Positions 57,985-64,000 of a stretch of DNA of 64,000 bases are shown one piece after another. The notes under the pieces were generated by a model. The model worked only from the letters and a program-made list of their open reading frames with translations. It did no database searches and was not told where the DNA came from. Position numbers and translations under genes: made by a program. The stretch comes from Watersipora subatra (taxonomy: Eukaryota; Bryozoa; Gymnolaemata; Cheilostomatida; Watersiporidae): positions 38,436,621-38,500,620 of the forward strand of contig NC_088711.1 of NCBI RefSeq assembly GCF_963576615.1, read 5' to 3'. Numbering within the stretch: the stretch's first letter is position 1; each line of letters opens with the position of its first letter.

Positions 57985-59652
57985 TTAGTCTGTAAAATAT
58001 GAATAAACTGATAAGTTCATTTACTACACCTACACTACTTCAGAAATTGACATAAAAGAACAACAGCTAAGACTGAGAAATTATCCACATAAATCAAAAT
58101 AGTGTTAATATTGATACCCGAAATGTATTTAATTATTCTTATTGTCTCATTTTTTCGAATAAGTATGATCATTAGCATACTATTATTATTAGCATATTGT
58201 TATTAATGATTATTTAATTATTATCATTATCATTATTATTATTATTATGGTGCAAGTAATATGATACACAGATACGTTTATTTGTTCAATGCATATTGGA
58301 AAAGGTTGAACGACTAACTTAAATATATAAGGTTCTATAGTTCACATTTATAACAATGTGTCGTGGACGCCGTGCCATGGCGTTACATTTCTTATTTTAT
58401 TGTATGTGTTGTCGTTTTTATTTTATCGTTGTCTTACTCGTTGTGCTGTCGCTTGTCGTAACTCATGTTGCCTTATTTTATTGTATGTCCTTTTTTATTA
58501 TATTGTTGTTTTACTCGTTATGCTATCACTTATCGTCACTTGTTGTCATACCAACGCACTAATGATCTTGTTTATTCACCTTGTTAGCCGGTATTCTTAC
58601 CGTTTGCCGTTAGCCGGAACGGGTGATGCTATTATATATAAATGGGCGCGCTCACTAAGTTGAGCAGAGAAAATGGCCGTACACTCCTCGGCTAGTGGAT
58701 TTCCTTCTCTGATAAAAAGTTGAACGAAACCATGCGCAATTTATTTCTGTATGAAATAGTCTAGATCGTCCCAAGTAAAGGCTGGCAAATTCCTTTACAA
58801 ATGGAACAATGAAAGGGAAAGTTAAGCAAATCAATTACTTAACTTAATCAAGTTTCAGGTATGAGCAAAAACACCGATAAAATCATTCATGCTCATACCA
58901 AATATATACCTCATACCCCTTCAAATTACTTAATCAAATTATCACAAGATAACAAGTTCTTAATAATTGCAAAAAAAAGAACTTCATAAAAGTTTTACAC
59001 TCACATCTTGTTGAGCCTTTTCTAGATTGGGCTCCAAACCCTTGGCTAGATCCTTGTTCAACTCTTGGACCCAATCGAGGTCCAAACCCTCTACTAGCTT
59101 CTCCTCCAAATCCTCGGCTACCTCTTCCTCTGAGCCTTTGGTTAGAACCGCTTCCAACTCTTTGACCTGACTGAGATCTAAACCCTTTACTAGCTGCTCC
59201 TCCAAACCCTTTTCTAACCCCTCCAACACTTTGGCCAGCTCCTTCTCCATATCTCCCTCCAACAGCTTTCTGTAATCCTCCAGATCTTACTCCCACAGAG
59301 TTACTACCTCTGACTCTAAAGCATTATAAACAGGCTATGATATGTCTATGCTACTTTAGGAGAAGAAAAGAAATGAATACAAATATTAAATCTTAAACAA
59401 GAATACATGTACATGTGAATTTAAACTACTCAAAGTATTTTAAAGACTTGTGATGTTAGGTAACTTACAAAAACTAAGTGCAATTTTTAAAAAGTAAAAA
59501 TAGTACATGATCTATGCAAGCAATGAAATTGAGATGTGACTTAGTCAACCTTACCCAAAGTTATTAAAGCTGTTGCTGCCATGAAAGCCATTCGCTGTGA
59601 TCTGAAGGAAAGCGAGACAGAAAGCCATAAGTGTTACCAAAAACTTCATCAT
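57985..59652 (-). CDS. Gene 5: short secreted repeat protein of the family
   Basis: Unrecognised family; predicted 137 residues. Coding exons: 59652-59555 (signal peptide MMKFLVTLMAFCLAFLQITA, donor GG|GTAAGG), 59315-59005 (acceptor TTTAG, donor GTGAGT) and 57989-57985, giving Tyr split T|AC and TAA. After the mature start NGFHGSNSFNNFG the protein is Gly-rich (VGGRYGEGAGQSVGG, KGFGG, RGFGG) and holds about two 32-residue units with SGQRVGSGS and LGPRVEQGS. The RGFGG runs resemble the octapeptide of gene A, so gene 5 links the two subtypes. A solo LTR (58359-58799) sits in its last intron. No nonsense or splice defect is visible, so I call it functional, with function unknown. Confidence 0.8.
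58359..58799 (+). mobile_element. Solo LTR of a retrotransposon
   Basis: 441 bp beginning TGTCGTGGACGCC and ending TTTACA (TG...CA), flanked by AATG on both sides (58355-58358 and 58800-58803). The equivalent intron of gene 1 near 5525 reads GTAATGGAATAATGAAAGTG, the empty site. Inside, TATATAAAT near 58636 followed by a GC-rich stretch looks like the LTR promoter. Superfamily is not determined; the 4-bp duplication fits some Gypsy elements. The long pyrimidine-rich ORFs here are LTR sequence. Confidence 0.85.
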
Positions 59653-60027
59653 AACGGAAGGTATCTAGACTTTAGAGATTCTGCAAATCTGCAAGATACA
59701 GGGTAAAACTAGATACTTGGGTTTCCAGAGATAAGAAGCCAGTAAAACTAGGTACTGGAGAACTTATCAAAATAAGTTAAAACTAAGTACTGGATATATA
59801 ATTAGTAAACATTGTAACAAATAAACAGAAACAACTACTGAAATGCTGGCTATAAGTTGATTGGTATCTTCTTTAAATGTTAAATTGACATAATTATGTA
59901 CATAACAGCTAGTCTTTAATTACAGGAGTGCAACACTAAAGATTTGACCAAACTGACTTGTTTATTTCTTATTAGGTAGAATCCTAGCATTAACATATAT
60001 ATGTATAACTAAATACTAAACATTTAC

Positions 60028-60086
60028 CTGTTTCTTCAGTGTTTGTGGGTGAACTAATTTTTGCGTCGTATAATTGGTCTTTTATA
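60028..60086 (-). promoter_or_regulatory. Gene 5 promoter (TATAAAAG) and non-coding exon 1
   Basis: TATAAAAG at 60086-60079 on the minus strand; exon 1 ends GAAACAG at 60028 with donor GTAAATG, the same donor as plus genes A and B. Intron 1 contains a local repeat of a roughly 30-40-bp segment (AAACTAGGTACTGGA type, 59700-59790). Confidence 0.75.
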
Positions 60087-60099
60087 GTTTTCAATATTC

Positions 60100-63000
60100 A
60101 TCAATTAATGACATTTGGTAGTTAGGAAGTGACTCAGTATTTGTCTGTGCCGCCTTTTTGACTTTATTATAAGTCTTTTGTCATGAGGAAAGATTGAGAC
60201 ATCTTAATTCTCAGCATGGCCAGGGATTCTCAAACATCCTGTTTTATATGCACTTATCTGACACGTGACAGTTTCCACATTTTTGTACAGGCTACGTGAT
60301 CTCTCAGCTTGCTTGCATTTTTGCATTCACCAAAATCAATCTGAAAAATGTGAATTATATAAAATCATTATAAATCTGAATAAATAATATATAAGAATAA
60401 ATATGTTTTTGACTCCTAATTGAGCAGTTTCTGAAACTAGTATGGTAGAGCTGATTATTGTCATAGAACGTGATGTATGATAAAATTGCTACTTTGTTCC
60501 ACAAAGACTGTAAAACTAAGTTACAACTGCTGAACTATCTACTTTAAAAAATTTGGTTGTGTTACGGCCTGTAATTCGTTAATATATGCTAGACTTCTTC
60601 AGCTATTAAAATTCGCTATAATCAGTCAAAGTAGAATAATAACTGCTAGTAAAGATATTAACAATCACTTGATCAAACATACTAGCATTTAAATTGAGAA
60701 AAAGTTTTTAATATTATCAATATACCCGAAGGACTTTTAGCAGTGAACTCATATTTATTGATATAACTATATTTTGAGATATCTTGAAAAGTGTACAGTG
60801 GATTTCACATTTCAAGTAACTATTAGTCATATGCTCTCTAGGCAGTTTTTAAAAGAATTCACTGCTGGTGCTTCTAGCTCAAATCTTAGGATGTTAAATG
60901 GAATCAACTAATTTTAAGTATTTTCCTCATGCTTTAATTTCTTATCACAAATATGTTATTAAACGTTTTTGTGATTTGGTCGATCTAAACAAGTTTTGTA
61001 CATTTCCCTTAGTCTTGGTAATTACATGTAGGTACAACTCAATTATAAATAGTATGTTACTTATTAAGACTAACATTACGAGTTGTTAGTCTAAGACTAA
61101 CATTAAGACTAACAGTACAAGTTGTTAGTCGATTACAGTATATTGTCAAGTAATGCTCCTCACTGTAGATCTTCAAATCTATCAAACCCTAATGACAAAA
61201 TCTGGTAGCTTATGTATTTTATCTACTGTAGATGAGTAACAAGCAGCCAGGCAAAGTGTTCTATACATATGTCTTTTCTTTATGATCTTTAACTTCATTT
61301 ATTTTAAGAAGATCCAGAAATCGGTTGACTGACTTAGAATCTGAACCACTATACAATCTATCAACAAAACTAGTAGACTGCTGGTGACAAGAACCTTTTA
61401 GATTCTCAACTCAACAGGTTCTCAACTCATTTTAACTTACGTGATATGAACAAATTGCATACAATCACTAACAATCATTTTGAAAATGTCATTGTCAGCT
61501 GCTTTAACAATCTTCTACCAAATATCCGTTCTCTTAGCAAAGAAAGGCATTTTAAACACTATTTATCAGACTATTTATTCAATTTTAATGGGTAACTGTT
61601 GCTTTTTTCCCCTTTTTTATTTTACTATTGTTGTATAGCCTAATTTGAAAAAACATTTCTATTTGTGAAATAAAATTATTGCCAATAAAGTACTATATAG
61701 ATAAGATAGTTGATGGCCATCAGCTGGTTTATAACTCGCCAATAAAAACTGTATGATAGTGGGTCTGGAAAATTTAGTGTTATAAATTGATTCTCAATGT
61801 TTATGAGTTTTTCAATAGAATAAGCGCATGGAAGAATTCTGCCACGTTTTTGAATTGATCACAGTTTATAGAAGTTAGATGGCTGAATTTAAGTTTTATA
61901 TTTACTCAGCCCATAAACAAAGACATAGCAAAAGTCTTTTGTATCCTGCATAAAATTTTTAAGACTAAGAGCTTAAAGCTTGAAAATGTTTTTTAACGAA
62001 AATTATTCACATCCTATTCCAAAATCTCTCTCCTTTTTAAGGATAATTTGACTGTGTGGCATTGTTGATGAGCTTTGAGCTTGTTTACTGTAAAATTTTG
62101 CGCCACATTTTTAGTAATAACAATCAATCATGATACAAATAAAGTTTTATGAAAAAACTATATCAAGAAAAAAGAGAAAATTTGTTTGTCAAATATAAAG
62201 TAAGTATATTTTTTAAATTAAGCAAAGCACTTAACTGCAGTCTTATAATCTTGTGTTGTATCCCAGAAATAGTGACAAATGACAGCTATATGAGTTCTGA
62301 CGTAAAACCATCAGAAAATCTTCTATATCTGCTTAACAGACCAAATTTTGGAAAAAAGAGATTTGTGTTTATAGAAAACCAGGCTATTATTCTAAACATC
62401 TCAGTCAGGTCTATAAAAGATTATTAGCATTAATTTTTGCAAAAAGACATGTCTCACTTTAACCATCAAACCTGCATTAACTATGATATATGAATCATTT
62501 AAAAATGGACAAAGAAAAAAAGGAATTCCCTCAGCATATATTTTGCAAAGTTCACCCTGACTTGGAACTCTCATTAGAATTCAACATCCAATTCCACTAC
62601 CATCACCTTTCATGACAAACAGTAGTACAGTTATAATTGATTACATATTAGTGTATAATCTGTCTACCAACAACCCTTGCTAGAGGTAGCAGTATCCAGC
62701 CATCTACCACTGCTTCTTGGTAATTAATAGTGAACAAGGTCATACACTGGGACATTTAGTAGAGTCTAGGATTTCCATGAAAATAATGAACTACGAGAGT
62801 TTAAATTAAGCCATGAGGTAAGAGTTGTTAGACAAGTTGTACAAAGCTGTGTACAGTTACTTACTGGACACAACAAAGCTTGTCTCCATTAGCATTATTT
62901 ATACTCGCATTCCCCAAACACTACAAGGAAACAAAAGGTCTGACCAATATCAAAAACATTTTAAAATTTAGTAGTGTTGACTTTTACATATAAAAATTTG

Positions 63001-63180
63001 TAACGAGTTCAATTTTGTAGGTACTATAATAAGAAAGAGACTATGTAGTAAGACAAAAACCAATTATAGTCCTGAGACGCTGCGAGCAAGCTCTGTCTAA
63101 ATTGAATCGCTGACTTGGCAACTTTGAACTTATAAAAGGCACAGATGAATGGAAGAAAACGATCAATATGCCAGTTCAGG
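60100..63180. repeat. Diverged flanking unit upstream of gene 5
   Basis: Counterpart of 7140-9660. The CATACACTGGGACA core is near 62740. A region at 60400-61900 is mostly unique, with a short direct repeat of AGTTGTTAGTC/GACTAACA type near 61065-61130. ORFs at 60898-61089 and 62149-62427 have no partner or domain. No gene. Confidence 0.65.
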
Positions 63181-63219
63181 CTCAGGCTATTAGTTTTATT
63201 TAGCACCCACTTTAACATG

Positions 63220-63545
63220 AACAATAACACTAAAACTAACATTACCATTAACATTTACACTAATCTTAACACTATCATTAACACTAACAATAACACTGAC
63301 AGTGCCACAAGAACTAACACTAATAAAAACACAAACACAGACATAAAACAAACACTAACACTAACATTAACACTAACAATAACACTAAAATCAGCACCAA
63401 TATTAACACTAACACTAATACTAATACTTACACTAAAGTTAAAACAGATGTTAACGCTAACATTAAAGTTTACAGTAATACTCACATTACCCCTAACACT
63501 AACATTCACACTAACATTAATGTGAAAACTAACACTAACATTAAC
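63220..63545. repeat. Degenerate (ACTAAC)n satellite-like tract
   Basis: ACTAAC/ATTAAC hexamer and 12-mer variants over 325 bp. The ORFs read through it, of Thr/Asn/Leu or Val/Ser type, are products of the repeat. Confidence 0.9.
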
Positions 63546-63559
63546 ACTAACTATTACTA

Positions 63560-63581
63560 GTACCACTATTACTACTTCTAT

Positions 63582-63676
<95 letters not shown>

Positions 63677-63790
63677 ATGCTGCTACTACTACTACTACTA
63701 CTACTTCTTCTTCTACTATTATTACTACTACTAATACCATTACTTCTACTACTTTTACTACTAAAACTATTACAAATACTACCACTATTT
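63560..63790. repeat. (CTA)n microsatellite
   Basis: About 100 bp of nearly pure CTA (63573-63677) with degenerate flanks. The poly-Val and poly-Leu ORFs across it are artefacts. Confidence 0.97.
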
Positions 63791-64000
63791 CAACTACTAC
63801 TGCTTCTATGTAAAGCCCATCAGTGTTTAAAAGACACACAGTATGTGCAGGTTCCCTGATTAATTCACTTATGATAATTACCATACCTTAAGCGTACTTA
63901 TAATTACTTAATAAGAATATGTTTAAGTTATGATTTGTATGGGACATTTGATTACGTACAGTAAGTAAATAAGAAAACAAAAATTTAATGGAAGCTATTT
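63790..64000. other. Window end, nothing recognised
   Basis: AT-rich unique sequence without ORF or repeat. Confidence 0.5.

Noticed and set aside
58356..58663. Overlapping ORFs of 68 and 101 codons as membrane peptides
   Set aside because: They coincide with the solo LTR, whose pyrimidine-rich U3-like sequence gives hydrophobic translations.
63220..63545. Telomeric repeat
   Set aside because: The ACTAAC unit is not TTAGGG or its complement, and ordinary sequence follows.
63255..63884. 209-codon poly-Val ORF
   Set aside because: Translation of the CTA and ACTAAC microsatellites.

Overview
This is an AT-rich eukaryotic, almost certainly invertebrate animal, window. Evidence: GT-AG introns, TATA-box promoters, AATAAA poly(A) signals, a Tc1/mariner element, a Charlie-type hAT, a tRNA-derived SINE, a MITE, a solo LTR and Helentron-like elements. 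The transposon mix would suit a lophotrochozoan such as a mollusc, but the species cannot be fixed from the sequence.

The central content is a cluster of seven paralogous loci of one secreted, repeat-rich protein family that I do not recognise. Every complete locus has the same plan: TATA box; short non-coding exon 1 ending in GAAACA(G); intron; exon 2 with a signal peptide (MKFLV...LAF.QI[ST]A) and a conserved mature start; phase-2 intron; exon 3 with a Gly/Ser/Arg/Gln/Phe-rich tandem repeat; phase-1 intron; and a last exon that supplies only two bases of the final codon plus the stop. Four loci look intact: gene 1 (minus, 5241-6790, 266 aa), gene A (plus, 23348-24538, 141 aa), gene 4 (minus, 46364-47825, 234 aa) and gene 5 (minus, 57985-59652, 137 aa). 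Three are broken: gene 2 (minus, 14607-16368, nonsense), gene 3 (minus, 29798-30224, only the repeat exon left) and gene B (plus, 37893-39038, two in-frame TGA). Minus genes carry a 32-residue repeat built on SGQRVGQ; plus genes carry an 8-residue repeat of the type GSSRGFGG.

Layout: the cluster grew by segmental duplication. 1-9730 matches 42860-50790 and, in truncated form, 25660-29730. 10030-13660 matches 51110-53190. 16860-25930 matches 30830-43140. 53190-63180 is a more diverged copy. Genes 2/A and 3/B are divergent minus/plus pairs about 6-7 kb apart. Transposons sit in single copies of each duplicated unit, so the paralogous unit gives the empty site: Tc1 at 911-2708, hAT at 39983-42719, solo LTR at 58359-58799, Helentron-like copies at 11030, 25928 and 54915. 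Local sequence also shows perfect palindromes that look like template-switch mutations.

Function of the family is not established. Composition and a signal peptide suggest an extracellular structural, adhesive or secretory material made in quantity, but this is inference. No bacterial genes, CRISPR arrays, rRNA or intact tRNA genes were seen.
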